A stretch of 64,000 bases of DNA, taken from Vreelandella venusta (GTDB taxonomy: Bacteria > Pseudomonadota > Gammaproteobacteria > Pseudomonadales > Halomonadaceae). Made by a program: the position numbers and the translations under genes. The notes beneath the pieces were generated by a model that saw only the letters and a program-made list of their open reading frames with translations, made no database searches and was not told where the DNA came from. Positions 8,565-17,609 of this stretch are shown here, one piece after another (within the stretch, counting starts at the first letter, position 1; each line of letters opens with the position of its first letter). The stretch lies in assembly GCF_007989605.1 (NCBI RefSeq), contig NZ_BJUL01000003.1:124001-188000 (forward strand), written 5' to 3'.

Positions 8565-9224
8565 ATGTTAGAGAAACTGCGCAAACAACTGCAACAGCAC
8601 TCCCCCCAACGGCTAGACCACGTTGCCATGCCTGAGGCTGCCGTACTAATGCCTATTGTTGAGCGTCCATCGCCCACGCTGCTGTTTACACGGCGAGCGA
8701 GCCACCTCAGCACTCACAGTGGCCAGGTCGCCTTTCCCGGTGGCAAACGCGAAGCCTCTGATACTGACCTCTATGCTACGGCTCTTCGCGAGGCACAAGA
8801 AGAGATTGCGCTAGCGCCCTCCTTAGTACAACCCTTGGGAAGGTTATCAGACGTTATTTCGCTACATGGCATCCGCGTCACGCCATGGGTCGGCATTATT
8901 CCGCCAGATTTGCCGTTGGTAGCAGATCCCTCAGAACTAGACACCATTTTTGAAGTGCCACTCCGTCACTTTCTAGACGACAAGCGCACCCACACCGATG
9001 TAATAACGGTAGATGGCGTTGCTCACTACGTACCTAGCTACCATGTCGACGGCCACGTGATCTGGGGGCTTTCTGCCATGATGCTGGTAGAACTACTGGC
9101 AGAAGGGTTTGGCATGTCAATTGACCTTTACCAGCGCCCACCAGGGGCGTTACGGCACTACCCAGAGAGAAGCAGTCGCCTACCAAAAGCAGCTAGCATG
9201 CCGACGAAGAGAACCATGAAATGA
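8565..9224 (+). CDS. nudL: CoA pyrophosphatase, NUDIX family (NudL/YeaB-like)
   Basis: This protein of about 219 residues carries the UPF0035 signature (LLFTRRASHLSTHSGQVAF followed by PGGK, 39-61) that defines CoA-type Nudix enzymes. It overlaps the Nudix box ending in REAQEE at 75-80. Enzymes of this type cleave CoA and its thioesters into phosphopantetheine and 3',5'-ADP. The start at 8565 aligns with the usual family length; an earlier in-frame ATG at 8490 would add 25 unlikely residues. It overlaps the next gene by 4 bp (ATGA), indicating translational coupling. Confidence 0.88.
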   Translation: MLEKLRKQLQQHSPQRLDHVAMPEAAVLMPIVERPSPTLLFTRRASHLSTHSGQVAFPGGKREASDTDLYATALREAQEEIALAPSLVQPLGRLSDVISLHGIRVTPWVGIIPPDLPLVADPSELDTIFEVPLRHFLDDKRTHTDVITVDGVAHYVPSYHVDGHVIWGLSAMMLVELLAEGFGMSIDLYQRPPGALRHYPERSSRLPKAASMPTKRTMK

Positions 9225-9910
9225 TTGCCTCTGCAGCGCCAAACTCTTTACCCAATAGCAGTAGCCCTCCAGCGATCAACCCTATTGCCCATCTTGCCCT
9301 GGTTGATGCGCTCGTTGAGCAAGGCTGGTACGTGGGTAACAACGTGATAGACCTTGATCTTTGCCAAGCGCTGCACCGAGAGCTGAACCATATGGCCGAA
9401 CACGATGTGCTTGATGAGGCCGGCATTGGCCGCGGCAAGGAACATCACCTTCGCAAAGATATTCGCGGCGATGCCATTCATTGGTTGGATAGAGAAAGCG
9501 CAGCCCAGCGTCGCTACCTTGACGCCATGGCAGAACTCCAACTGTCGCTCAATCAAGCGCTTTTCCTAGGATTGTTTGAGTATGAAGCTCACTTTGCCCA
9601 CTACCCGCCAGGTGCATTTTATCAACGCCACTTAGACAGTTTTCGAGGACGAGCTAACCGGGTTATTTCAACCGTTGGTTACTTAAATCCTGACTGGCCC
9701 TTGGATGGCGGCGGAGAGATGGTCATTTATCACCCCGACACCCCTTCTCAGGAGGTTGCCCGCGTAGTGCCTGAAGCAGGTACGTTCGCCTGTTTTTTAT
9801 CCGAAACCATACCCCACGAGGTGTTGCCAACCCAGCACCCGCGCGCCAGCATCGCTGGCTGGTTTAGGCGCAACGCCTCGCTGGGTGGCGTGCTCGACCC
9901 GGCCCGCTGA
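9221..9910 (+). CDS. 2-oxoglutarate/Fe(II)-dependent oxygenase (prolyl-4-hydroxylase-like)
   Basis: The 229-residue protein has the complete iron triad of the family, His137 and Asp139 in YQRHLDSF and His199 in ETIPHEVL, and the 2-oxoglutarate-binding Arg208 in PRASIAGWF. It most resembles the short bacterial SM-20/EGLN-type dioxygenases (PHD-like). Bacterial relatives hydroxylate prolines, for example in EF-Tu, but the substrate here is unknown. It overlaps the CoA pyrophosphatase gene by 4 bp and is followed 6 bp later by the histidine kinase gene, so these genes are probably co-expressed. Confidence 0.85.
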   Translation: MIASAAPNSLPNSSSPPAINPIAHLALVDALVEQGWYVGNNVIDLDLCQALHRELNHMAEHDVLDEAGIGRGKEHHLRKDIRGDAIHWLDRESAAQRRYLDAMAELQLSLNQALFLGLFEYEAHFAHYPPGAFYQRHLDSFRGRANRVISTVGYLNPDWPLDGGGEMVIYHPDTPSQEVARVVPEAGTFACFLSETIPHEVLPTQHPRASIAGWFRRNASLGGVLDPAR

Positions 9911-9916
9911 AACACT

Positions 9917-11449
9917 ATGGACACCAGTAACGAAGCCACATTAAGCGCCAGAATCAAAGCCCTAGAAGCACAAAATGCAGCGCTGGAAGAAGAGAAGCGT
10001 CACTATCAGTGGCTGGCTGAAAGTACCACTGACTTGATATCTCGCCATGCCCGCGACGGTACTTTTTTATATGCCTCTCAAGCGGCGCGAGATTTACTCG
10101 GCTATGAACCCGAAGAGCTGATTGGCGTATCGGCCTATCAGCTGTTTCATCCTGCCGATCTAAGTGATCTGCTGAACAAATCCCCCAGAGTCTACTATCA
10201 CGACGGTTTTTATCAGCAAACCTATCGCTTTCGGGCTAAGGCAGGTCACTACATCTGGTTTGAAACCACCAGCCGAACCCGCCGAGATGCTGCCACAGGC
10301 GAGCTAATTGATATTTTATGCGTCTCTCGGGATGTGAGCCGCCGAGTCCATGCCGAAGCCACAAGAGAGCGTTTAGCGCAGGTGGTCGAATCTACCACTG
10401 ACTACGTACTTTTTTTAGGGCCTAACCACCATATCTTCAGCGCCAATGAAGCAGCTCGGCGCTGTTTTTCACTCCCGCGCGATGCCATGCAAGTTGCTCT
10501 GTCAGCGCTTTACCACACTGACTCGTTGGCGCTGCTGGAACAGGTCGTCTTTCCGGCGGTAGAACGCTATGGCTCGTGGAGCGGCGAGCTGGAAATGCTC
10601 AGCACAAACGGCTCGGTTCCTGTGCTCAGCGTCGTGCTTACCCACCGCAGCCGCGGGGCGGAACCTGGGCACTTTGCCTTAATTAATCGCGATATTAGCG
10701 TGCGTAAAGCCGCCGAAGCCCAGGCTCGTCGGCACCAAGAACAAATTGCCCATGCCAATCGGTTAGCCGCCGCCGGAGAGCTTGCGTCTAATATTGCCCA
10801 TGAACTCAATCAACCCCTTGGTGCCATCGCCAATTACGCCAGTGGCGCCCTTTTGAAAACAACGCATACGCCCAACTTGCCCGCCAGCGAGCTACAGCTG
10901 CCACTGGCTCGCATTGATGAGCAAGTACAGCGTCTCGCCCAACGACTCCGCCATATGCGCAGCTTTGTGCGTAAGCGCAGCCACTGTGCCAAGCCCCTGG
11001 TACTTGAGCACGTCATTGCCGCCGCCTTTCAACTGTGCGACTGGCAGTATAAGCAGGCCTCTGTTCAGCTTACCCAGCAATTGCCCCACGGGCTGCCACG
11101 TATTTATGCGGACCCTATTGCCCTTGAGCAAGTAATCGTTAACCTATTGCTCAATGCGCTAACCGCTAGCCGTGATGTTCCTGGTGCCGATCAGGTCATC
11201 GTTTCAGCGCAAAAAAGCGGCAACCGGCAGCTGACCCTTAGCGTTGAAGACCAAGGTCTGGGTGTAGCGCCAGATCATCAGGACACCATTTTTGATGCCT
11301 TTTTCACCACCCGCGATGAAGGGTTGGGAATGGGGTTGGCAATTAGCCGTTCGCTAATCGAAAGCATGGGTGGAGCGCTGACTCTGCGCCCCCAGCAAAG
11401 CGCGAAAGGCGCATGCTTTGACATAATACTTCGCACAGAAACAGTCTGA
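9917..11449 (+). CDS. Soluble PAS-PAS sensor histidine kinase
   Basis: This 510-residue kinase starts with a short coiled-coil (residues 5-30), then a PAS domain with PAC motif (about 30-150; FLYASQAARDLLGYEPEEL), a second PAS (about 155-275) and the HisKA domain with the H-box IAHELNQPLGAI. The phosphorylated histidine is His295. The HATPase domain has the N box (VNLLLNAL), G1 (VEDQGLGVAPD), F box (FDAFFTT) and G2 (GLGMGLAI). There are no membrane segments, so it senses a cytoplasmic signal. The HELNQPL variant is typical of FixL/DctB-type kinases. The response regulator gene follows after 32 bp. The signal is not evident. Confidence 0.93.
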   Translation: MDTSNEATLSARIKALEAQNAALEEEKRHYQWLAESTTDLISRHARDGTFLYASQAARDLLGYEPEELIGVSAYQLFHPADLSDLLNKSPRVYYHDGFYQQTYRFRAKAGHYIWFETTSRTRRDAATGELIDILCVSRDVSRRVHAEATRERLAQVVESTTDYVLFLGPNHHIFSANEAARRCFSLPRDAMQVALSALYHTDSLALLEQVVFPAVERYGSWSGELEMLSTNGSVPVLSVVLTHRSRGAEPGHFALINRDISVRKAAEAQARRHQEQIAHANRLAAAGELASNIAHELNQPLGAIANYASGALLKTTHTPNLPASELQLPLARIDEQVQRLAQRLRHMRSFVRKRSHCAKPLVLEHVIAAAFQLCDWQYKQASVQLTQQLPHGLPRIYADPIALEQVIVNLLLNALTASRDVPGADQVIVSAQKSGNRQLTLSVEDQGLGVAPDHQDTIFDAFFTTRDEGLGMGLAISRSLIESMGGALTLRPQQSAKGACFDIILRTETV

Positions 11450-11481
11450 TTGCGCAATCAGTGCATCAACAGGGGCCAGTA

Positions 11482-12150
11482 ATGACCAGCAGTGTTGAAC
11501 CACAGCCTACCGCCACCATTGCAGTGGTTGATGATGATCAAGCATTGCGTGAATCGCTGGTTTGGCTGCTTGAATCCGTCGGCTTAACCGCCCAAGCGTT
11601 TCATGACGGCGAACAATTCTTAGCGAGCCAGCACGATAAGCTGGGCGCGCTGCTGCTTGATGTGCGCATGCCAGGCATGAGTGGGCTACAAGTGCAGCAG
11701 CAGTTGGTTGATCAAGGCGCTACCCTACCGGTCATTATGATGACGGGGCATGGCGATGTCCCTATGGCAGTGGCTGCACTGAAGAACGGCGCATTTGATT
11801 TTATTGAAAAGCCGTTTAACCACCAGCAGCTGATTGACAGCGTGCAACAGGCGTTGGGCAGCGCTCATCAACAGCAGCGCGCTCAGCAGCAATTGGCAAT
11901 GCTGCGAACACGTTACCAATCGCTACGCCCGAAAGAGCAGCGCATTGTGATTCATGTAGCAGAAGGAATGACCAGTCGTGAAATTGCCGAGCACATGGAG
12001 ATTAGCGGAAAAACCGTCGAGGTCTATCGGTTAAGAGCCATGAAGGCCATGCACGCTGCAAATTTGGCAGAACTGGTGCGGCAAGCGGTGGCGCTGGAGC
12101 TCGTTTCCTCGCTCAGCGCCTCCCCTATTGATAGCGAACGGCCTAGCTAA
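11482..12150 (+). CDS. FixJ/NarL-type response regulator
   Basis: This 222-residue regulator pairs with the preceding kinase. The receiver domain (12-128) has the acidic pocket VVDDDQ, phospho-acceptor Asp60 (LLLDVRMPGMSG), Thr in MMTGHGDV and Lys in FIEKPF. A LuxR-type helix-turn-helix (LRPKEQRIVIHVAEGMTSREI, then EISGKTVEVYRLRAM) occupies roughly 145-205. The ATG at 11482 is preceded by AGGGG; a GTG at 11461 would add seven residues. Its targets cannot be read from the sequence. Confidence 0.92.
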   Translation: MTSSVEPQPTATIAVVDDDQALRESLVWLLESVGLTAQAFHDGEQFLASQHDKLGALLLDVRMPGMSGLQVQQQLVDQGATLPVIMMTGHGDVPMAVAALKNGAFDFIEKPFNHQQLIDSVQQALGSAHQQQRAQQQLAMLRTRYQSLRPKEQRIVIHVAEGMTSREIAEHMEISGKTVEVYRLRAMKAMHAANLAELVRQAVALELVSSLSASPIDSERPS

Positions 12151-12156
12151 AACGGC

Positions 12157-13122
12157 TTAGCTAAGTGGCACAACCTGACCATTGGCTTTTTCCAGCACAT
12201 TACGCACCTGTTCGTAATCAATGCCGTGCTCATCACCTTCTTGTGCCTCAATTAGGCTAACCACTTCTAACAGCGCTTCCATCCCAAAACTCTGTTCATC
12301 CGTGGGCGTAAAAGCTTGAACATAGGCATTTTCGTTACTCCCCCAACCCACTTTGACGGGGCTGTCGATAATGTTTACCTGCGTGCCGACTGGAATACGC
12401 CAAAATACCGATTCAATATCTTCTGGGTGCATCCGAATACAGCCCCGGCTAGCGCGCATGCCAACACCGTCGGGCTGATTAGTGCCATGAATTAAGTAGC
12501 CAGGGATATCCAGCAAAATAGCGTATTGCCCTAACGGGTTATCTTCACCTGGTGGAACAACTGCGGGCGCAGGATCACCGCGCTCAGCAGCTTCTCGGCG
12601 AATAGATTCAGGTGGATACCACGCAGGGTTCTCAAGGCGCATAGTGGTCTTAGTAATGCCCAGCGGCGTATTGAACGCATCGCGACCAATTCCAATAGGA
12701 TACGTTTCGACCCGCGGTGCCTTGCCCTCTTCTACCTCTGGGTAATAGTAAAGCCTAAGCTCAGCAACATTAATCACAATACCCGTACGCGGCTCGTCTG
12801 GCAGAATATATTGGCCAGGTATTGTCACCTCAGTACCTTCGCCTGGTATCCAAATACTGGTATCCGGGTTGGCCATGCGAATCTCTTCGTAACCCACATT
12901 ATGCTCGCGAGCGATGTCGAGCAGGGTATCCTCTTTTTTCGCCGTGACGGTATAAACCTCGCCCACCATATTCCCCTCATCAGGAAGTAAAAAGTGGCCT
13001 TTGGGTAATTCACTCTCACTGGCAACAGCACTGGATGCAAACAACCAAGCTCCCAGAGCGACACTGCTAGCCCACAATTTTTTGACCTGTCGAAGCGTTT
13101 GATACCGTGCGGCAACTGTCAT
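12157..13122 (-). CDS. L,D-transpeptidase (YkuD domain) with LysM, ErfK/YbiS family
   Basis: The 321-residue periplasmic enzyme cross-links peptidoglycan peptides or attaches lipoproteins. It has a signal peptide (residues 1 to about 35, ending SSAVAS), a LysM peptidoglycan-binding domain (about 55-101) and a YkuD domain. The catalytic site is His212 in IHGTNQPDGVG and Cys228 in SRGCIRMHPED. The ATG at 13122 is chosen because AAAGGAG precedes it by six bases. The gene converges with the response regulator gene with only 6 bp between the stops. It resembles E. coli YbiS/ErfK, but I cannot tell whether it makes 3-3 cross-links or anchors Lpp-like proteins. Confidence 0.9.
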   Translation of the reverse strand: MTVAARYQTLRQVKKLWASSVALGAWLFASSAVASESELPKGHFLLPDEGNMVGEVYTVTAKKEDTLLDIAREHNVGYEEIRMANPDTSIWIPGEGTEVTIPGQYILPDEPRTGIVINVAELRLYYYPEVEEGKAPRVETYPIGIGRDAFNTPLGITKTTMRLENPAWYPPESIRREAAERGDPAPAVVPPGEDNPLGQYAILLDIPGYLIHGTNQPDGVGMRASRGCIRMHPEDIESVFWRIPVGTQVNIIDSPVKVGWGSNENAYVQAFTPTDEQSFGMEALLEVVSLIEAQEGDEHGIDYEQVRNVLEKANGQVVPLS

Positions 13123-13464
13123 GGGGTCTCCTTTATTATATAGCCCCAAGGCGCTACCTGCTGTTGAACAGGCTGCTGTGGGGGAAATTTGCGTACGAAT
13201 ATGAACAAGCGATCTGAGCGGGTCAATTCGACAGACTGTCGCAGTAGACTCAACGCCCAGCGTGAGCGAGGCGTTTCATTGAGAGCAATTTTAACGTTTA
13301 TTAATAAATCTAACACGTCCTGGTTTGACGCTGATGTCCATTTAATTTGATCTTAACTATGCGTGCTTCATTAGCATTGCTAGACAGTGCATAGCATCTA
13401 TCTTTCATAAACGCCTTTTATAAATACTTAAATCGGCTCTTACGCACCCAGAAAAATGCCACAA
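13123..13464. other. Intergenic stretch upstream of the L,D-transpeptidase gene
   Basis: About 340 bp without a convincing gene. A 65-codon minus-strand frame (13119-13316) has no family resemblance and overlaps the promoter side of the transpeptidase gene, so it is not called. The right half is A+T rich and presumably holds the leftward promoter, but no clear -35/-10 pair was found. Confidence 0.5.
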
Positions 13465-13494
13465 AAAAGCGCTGCATGTATGTGCAGCGCTTTT
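13465..13494 (-). terminator. Rho-independent terminator after osmC
   Basis: A perfect 12-bp inverted repeat (AAAAGCGCTGCA / TGCAGCGCTTTT) with a 6-base loop lies about 20 bp past the osmC stop codon. The flanking A and T runs allow it to work in both directions. Confidence 0.85.
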
Positions 13495-13515
13495 CGGCGT
13501 TATCTGGCGTTCGAA

Positions 13516-13938
13516 TCACCCCTTTAAAGTTGCTTCCATGGTTATGTCCGCATTTAGTACTTTGGAAACAGGGCAGTTTGCTTTAGCCGTTTCGGCGGCT
13601 TCTTGAAAGGCTGCGTCATCGGCACCGCTTACGCTGGCCACAACGTCCAAATGAATACTGGAAATATCGAAACCATCGGCACTTTGTGAAAGCGTTACAC
13701 GCGCATTGGTATCAATAGCATCAGCGGTAAAACCTTTCTCGCCAAGAATCATCGAAAGCGCCATTGAGAAACAGCTTGCATGAGCAGCACCAATTAACTC
13801 TTCCGGGGTGGTGCCGGGTGCTCCTTCAAAGCGCTGTTTGAACGAATAGCTCGCATCCAATGCTCCACTTTCCGTTGCCACATTGCCTTGACCATCTTTG
13901 AGGCCACCTTCCCAACGTGCACTTGCTTTACTATCCAT
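13516..13938 (-). CDS. osmC: OsmC-type peroxiredoxin
   Basis: The 140-residue protein reduces organic hydroperoxides in the cytoplasm. The two redox cysteines are Cys56 (AAHASCFSMALS) and Cys122 (KANCPVSK), and the N-terminal KASARWEGGLKDGQG matches the OsmC subgroup rather than Ohr. The ATG at 13938 is preceded by AAAGGAG; an in-frame start 11 codons earlier lacks a site. In E. coli osmC is induced by high osmolarity, which would suit a halophile, but no regulatory site was identified here. A second family member (Ohr) is encoded at 21550. Confidence 0.92.
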   Translation of the reverse strand: MDSKASARWEGGLKDGQGNVATESGALDASYSFKQRFEGAPGTTPEELIGAAHASCFSMALSMILGEKGFTADAIDTNARVTLSQSADGFDISSIHLDVVASVSGADDAAFQEAAETAKANCPVSKVLNADITMEATLKG

Positions 13939-14177
13939 TGCGTTCTCCTTTCCTCTGATAGTTAGCGTCATCTCGTTTTAGGGCACACTCATCGCGCCCG
14001 TCAACCCCAATCAGCGTAGCTGATTCTAGCGCCGCTGCCGAATTTACTCGATCAACATGCCTATACTACTGCTTAGCGGTTATACACTATTCGCTTTCCA
14101 ACGCTTTATCGTTAAGCTGAGTAGCACTATGGGACTCACTTCACTTATGGTCGCCGCAATGAATCTAAGGACACATC

Positions 14178-15083
14178 ATGTCATCGACTGATGCGCTGCG
14201 TTTGGTGTTGCTCTCCTCCCTATGGGGGCTGTCGTTTATTTTTATGCGTGTAGCCGCGCCGGAATTTGGCGCTATTCCGCTAGTGTTAGTCCGGATGGGA
14301 GTTGGCGCTTTGCTCTTGGTGCCGCTGCTCCTGAGCCTGCGCTATCTGCGGCTGATCTGGCAGCACAAAGGACCGTTACTACTGCTGGGTGTGATGAATC
14401 ATGTGCTGCCTTTCTCATTGTTGGCGTTAGCAACAACACGCTTAGAGGCAGGGTTTACTTCGCTGATAAATGCCACCACACCAATCTTCACCGCTCTATT
14501 AGGAGCCGCCTTTTTTGCCACTCCCATTCAACGTCAGCAGTACATTGGTCTCGCATTAGCGCTGCTGGGTGTGTATGTGCTGTCTGCTGACCGACTAGAC
14601 TTCACTCTAGGCGGCGACGGCTGGTTTATTGTTGCAGTACTCGGTGCCACGTTTTGTTACGGACTTGCTGGTAACTACTCGAAAACACGCTTGAGTCATC
14701 TACCCAGCCGCGTGTTGGCGGCTGGTAGCAGCGCGATGTCAGCCCTGATATTACTGGTACCTGGTCTGCTGCTCTGGCCTAGCGAGCCGGTCAGCGTGCT
14801 CGCCTGGGGTAACGCCCTGGCGCTGGCGATGCTAAGCACCACATTAGCCTTCCTGCTTTATTTCGGCTTATTAGCGAGTGCAGGGGCCACGGCCACCTCA
14901 ACTGTCACCTTTTTGGTCCCTGTCAGCGCACTGCTATGGGGATACTTGTTACTTAATGAGACGCTGAGTCTTCAAGTGGTGGCTGGCATGGTCATTACCC
15001 TAGCAGGCACCGCCATTGCTACCGGACTATTAAGGCTTAGGTCGCGCGGCGCGTTGGCACCACCTCATCCCCCACACGAATAG
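14178..15083 (+). CDS. EamA-family (DMT superfamily) transporter
   Basis: The 301-residue protein has ten predicted membrane helices in two homologous EamA halves: SLWGLSFIFMRVAAPEFG and the LEAGFTSLINATTPIFTALLG helix in the first, and TFLVPVSALLWGYLLLNE in the second. The latter two are typical helix 4/9 motifs. Such proteins usually export amino acids or other small metabolites. An AAGGACAC site precedes the ATG. The last 47 bp overlap the convergent MOSC gene, so both proteins' C-termini are encoded on opposite strands of the same DNA. The substrate is unknown. Confidence 0.87.
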   Translation: MSSTDALRLVLLSSLWGLSFIFMRVAAPEFGAIPLVLVRMGVGALLLVPLLLSLRYLRLIWQHKGPLLLLGVMNHVLPFSLLALATTRLEAGFTSLINATTPIFTALLGAAFFATPIQRQQYIGLALALLGVYVLSADRLDFTLGGDGWFIVAVLGATFCYGLAGNYSKTRLSHLPSRVLAAGSSAMSALILLVPGLLLWPSEPVSVLAWGNALALAMLSTTLAFLLYFGLLASAGATATSTVTFLVPVSALLWGYLLLNETLSLQVVAGMVITLAGTAIATGLLRLRSRGALAPPHPPHE

Positions 15084-15882
15084 TGCTACCTTGCCCGGTA
15101 GTTAGCGTGGCGTTTTGGCCAAAATGCGCGCCTTTAAGATGAGGCTGAGTGTTTAAGGCAAGCAGCGTTTTTAGTGGTTCTGCCTGTTGCGGCACGGTGC
15201 CGGTTTGCTGGTCCACTGTGGTAATTTTGCAGCGCTGGCAGGGTTTGCGAAGCGTCAGCTCATAGCCACTCTGGCCGGCGAGTGTGGCCCACTGGTCTTC
15301 CACCCAGGCGCTTTCACACTCGACCACTATATTCGGCCGAAAACGGTTCATCGGCACAGGGGATTGGCCATTGGCAAAAAGCGCTTGATTCAAGGCATCC
15401 AGAGAACCGGTGGTGGTTATCAGGAAAGGATAGCCATCAGCAAAGTAGGTATGGGCTTCACCTCCCGCCAGAAAATCTTCTTCAACGGGACGCGTAAATT
15501 CGCTAGCAAAGCGCACTAAGCTAATGCCTTGTGCTTGCTCACCCAATGCCGCCACAAGCCAATGCGATACATTCTCGCTTTCTGGCATTGCTTTGCAGTG
15601 GTCGTTCCACACTTTTACCAGACGCAAATTACCTTGGGGGTCTGCAAGGGGAATCGCGATCGGGTCTACATTCGGATGAGATAGCACCAATGCCTGATCG
15701 GTTAGTTCGACCGCAATGGTGGCAAGCTGAGGTAGCTGGCGCTGAGTAACAAAACGCTGCTGGGCATCCACCAGCATCCAGCGGCGATCCCAGGCCAACC
15801 CATGGCCATTGAGTTCACTTTGAGTAACGTCAATTCCCTTCAAGGATTTAACCGGATAGACAATGAGTTGGGTAATGTTCAC
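15037..15882 (-). CDS. MOSC-domain protein, YcbX-like without ferredoxin domain
   Basis: The 281-residue protein starts with a beta-barrel MOSC_N domain (ITQLIVYPVKSLKGI, DRRWMLVD) and continues with the MOSC domain (about 140-270), including LRKPCQRCKITTVDQQTG, whose cysteine is the probable molybdenum-cofactor ligand. E. coli YcbX, which detoxifies N-hydroxylated bases, is longer because of a C-terminal 2Fe-2S ferredoxin domain. That domain is absent here, so electrons must come from a separate partner. The start codon is GTG with only a weak ribosome-binding site. It overlaps the EamA gene by 47 bp at the 3' end. Confidence 0.87.
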   Translation of the reverse strand: MNITQLIVYPVKSLKGIDVTQSELNGHGLAWDRRWMLVDAQQRFVTQRQLPQLATIAVELTDQALVLSHPNVDPIAIPLADPQGNLRLVKVWNDHCKAMPESENVSHWLVAALGEQAQGISLVRFASEFTRPVEEDFLAGGEAHTYFADGYPFLITTTGSLDALNQALFANGQSPVPMNRFRPNIVVECESAWVEDQWATLAGQSGYELTLRKPCQRCKITTVDQQTGTVPQQAEPLKTLLALNTQPHLKGAHFGQNATLTTGQGSTIRVGDEVVPTRRAT

Positions 15883-15976
15883 GGCGGTCTTATGCTCTCT
15901 ATAATGATTCTTTTAGTGATCAAGCTTTAATTAAAAGCCTATCGAGTTTGCTGGCTCGCCGCTAGCTACCCAGAAG

Positions 15977-16981
15977 CTAAAGTGTCTTGCCCGCCTCAAT
16001 TCGATACCCCAAATCTATGATTTGGTGCTCAGGTGCTTCGCCACGAATGCGCGACAATAGCGTTTTCGCAGCGGTTTCCCCAATAGCTTGCCGAGGTGTA
16101 ATGACGCTAGCAAGACGCGGACTCATCGCTTGGCCGACATCGTGGCCATGAAACCCAGCAATCGCCATCTGTTCGGGGACACTGATGCCATGGCGCAAAC
16201 ACTCAAAGTAAGCCCCCACTGCAACATCGTCGTTGGTGCAGAAAACACCATCGGCACTAGGATAATCTCGTTGAATTTCCTGCATAAGCGCCGCTCCGAC
16301 GCTGTAGGAAGAGCGCTGACTACTCTGCAGCGTTATCGGCGTTAGGCCTTGCCCCTCCATGGCTTGGCAATAGCCTTGCTCACGCTGGCGTGTCCGCTCA
16401 TCCAGACGCACAGCCAGATAAATCACCTGGCGCCTGCCACGGCGAATCATCTCGCTCACCATATCGTAAGCGGCCTGTACGTTATCGTAACCCACCGCTT
16501 GTTGCAGTGGCGGGCGATGAGTATCCATAATTTCCACAATGGGAATACCGGCAGTCTCCAACATCCGCAGGCTACGCGGCGTGTGATCGCGGTCAGACAA
16601 GATGATGCCGTCCACATTATATGAGAGCAGCGAGGCTAGGCTGCGCTCTTCAAGCTCAGGACTGTAACCGTAGTGAGACAGCATCAAGTGATAACCGGCA
16701 GGCTCGGTGTACGCTTCGATACCGACAATGACATCAGCAAATACCTGGTTGGTCAGCGATGGTACTAGCACACCGATAGAGTGACTGGTCGCCCGAGAAA
16801 GCAGGTCTGGTGCCCGGTTGGGAATATAGCCAATCTGTTCCGCAACGCTGAAAATACGTTCGCGAAGCCCTTCCGATACCGTATCAGGATCCCGCAAGCA
16901 GCGACTGACGGTCATCTTTGTCGCGTCAACGCGATCAGCAATATCTTGTAATGTTGGGCGTTTTTTCTTCAATGGCGTCAC
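15977..16981 (-). CDS. gntR: LacI-family gluconate-operon repressor GntR
   Basis: The 334-residue regulator has a LacI helix-turn-helix (PTLQDIADRVDATKMTVSR, 9-27) and a periplasmic-binding-protein-like effector domain. Many stretches match E. coli GntR as I recall it: GYIPNRAPDLLS, LVPSLTNQVFADV, GVFCTNDDVAVGA, IAGFHGHDVGQ. It presumably represses the gluconate transport and kinase genes just upstream and is relieved by gluconate. A palindrome matching the GntR operator lies at 20766-20779. It is the last gene of the leftward gluconate cluster, 91 bp after gluconokinase. Confidence 0.92.
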   Translation of the reverse strand: MTPLKKKRPTLQDIADRVDATKMTVSRCLRDPDTVSEGLRERIFSVAEQIGYIPNRAPDLLSRATSHSIGVLVPSLTNQVFADVIVGIEAYTEPAGYHLMLSHYGYSPELEERSLASLLSYNVDGIILSDRDHTPRSLRMLETAGIPIVEIMDTHRPPLQQAVGYDNVQAAYDMVSEMIRRGRRQVIYLAVRLDERTRQREQGYCQAMEGQGLTPITLQSSQRSSYSVGAALMQEIQRDYPSADGVFCTNDDVAVGAYFECLRHGISVPEQMAIAGFHGHDVGQAMSPRLASVITPRQAIGETAAKTLLSRIRGEAPEHQIIDLGYRIEAGKTL

Positions 16982-17072
16982 TGACTGTTCTGTTAAGTGC
17001 GTACGTCTGTTAAATGCGCAGGGGCCATACCATAGCGAATAGTATGCCCCCTCGCCTATCCCACCCTTTAGC

Positions 17073-17597
17073 CTAATGAACGCGTAGCGTGGGCGCTAGC
17101 GCTGCCGTGAAGCGCTCGACAATCTCGCCAGGCGATAGCGCAATGGAGACGGTCACCGCTTCATCACTGCTTGGCGGCTCTAAATCGGCGAGCTGGCTTG
17201 CCAGCATGTTATCACCTTTGAAGAAGTGCCCTGCCCTGGTTGCTAACCGCTCACGCAGAAGCGCGTGGCTTCCTTCTAGATATAAAACATGCAGCGCAGG
17301 GTCACCTTCACGCAGACGATCCCGATAGCGTTTTTTAAGGCCGGAACAGGCGATGACCACGGATGCGTTGCACGCCTTATGATCAGCGAACAACTCAGCA
17401 AGCGTTGCCAGCCAGTCACGACGATCGTTGTCATTGAGTGGCGTACCGCTGGCCATTTTCGCCACATTAGCCGGCGAATGATGGTCATCACCGTCAATAA
17501 ACGTTGCGCCCAGCTCTGCTGCTAACTGTTGTCCGATATGCGACTTCCCTGATCCAGAAACGCCCATGACAAGAATACGATGTGATGGCTTATTCAC
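17073..17597 (-). CDS. gntK: Gluconokinase
   Basis: The 174-residue enzyme phosphorylates D-gluconate to 6-phosphogluconate with ATP, feeding the Entner-Doudoroff or pentose phosphate pathways. The P-loop GVSGSGKS is at 12-19. The family motifs FIDGDDHHSPANVAKMASG and NDNDRRDWLATL follow, with ACSGLKKRYRDRLR and GHFFKGDNMLASQ. Length is normal for the thermoresistant gluconokinase family. It begins 12 bp after the TRAP large-subunit stop, so transport and phosphorylation are coupled in one operon. Confidence 0.94.
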   Translation of the reverse strand: MNKPSHRILVMGVSGSGKSHIGQQLAAELGATFIDGDDHHSPANVAKMASGTPLNDNDRRDWLATLAELFADHKACNASVVIACSGLKKRYRDRLREGDPALHVLYLEGSHALLRERLATRAGHFFKGDNMLASQLADLEPPSSDEAVTVSIALSPGEIVERFTAALAPTLRVH

Positions 17598-17609
17598 TCG
17601 ATGCTCCTA

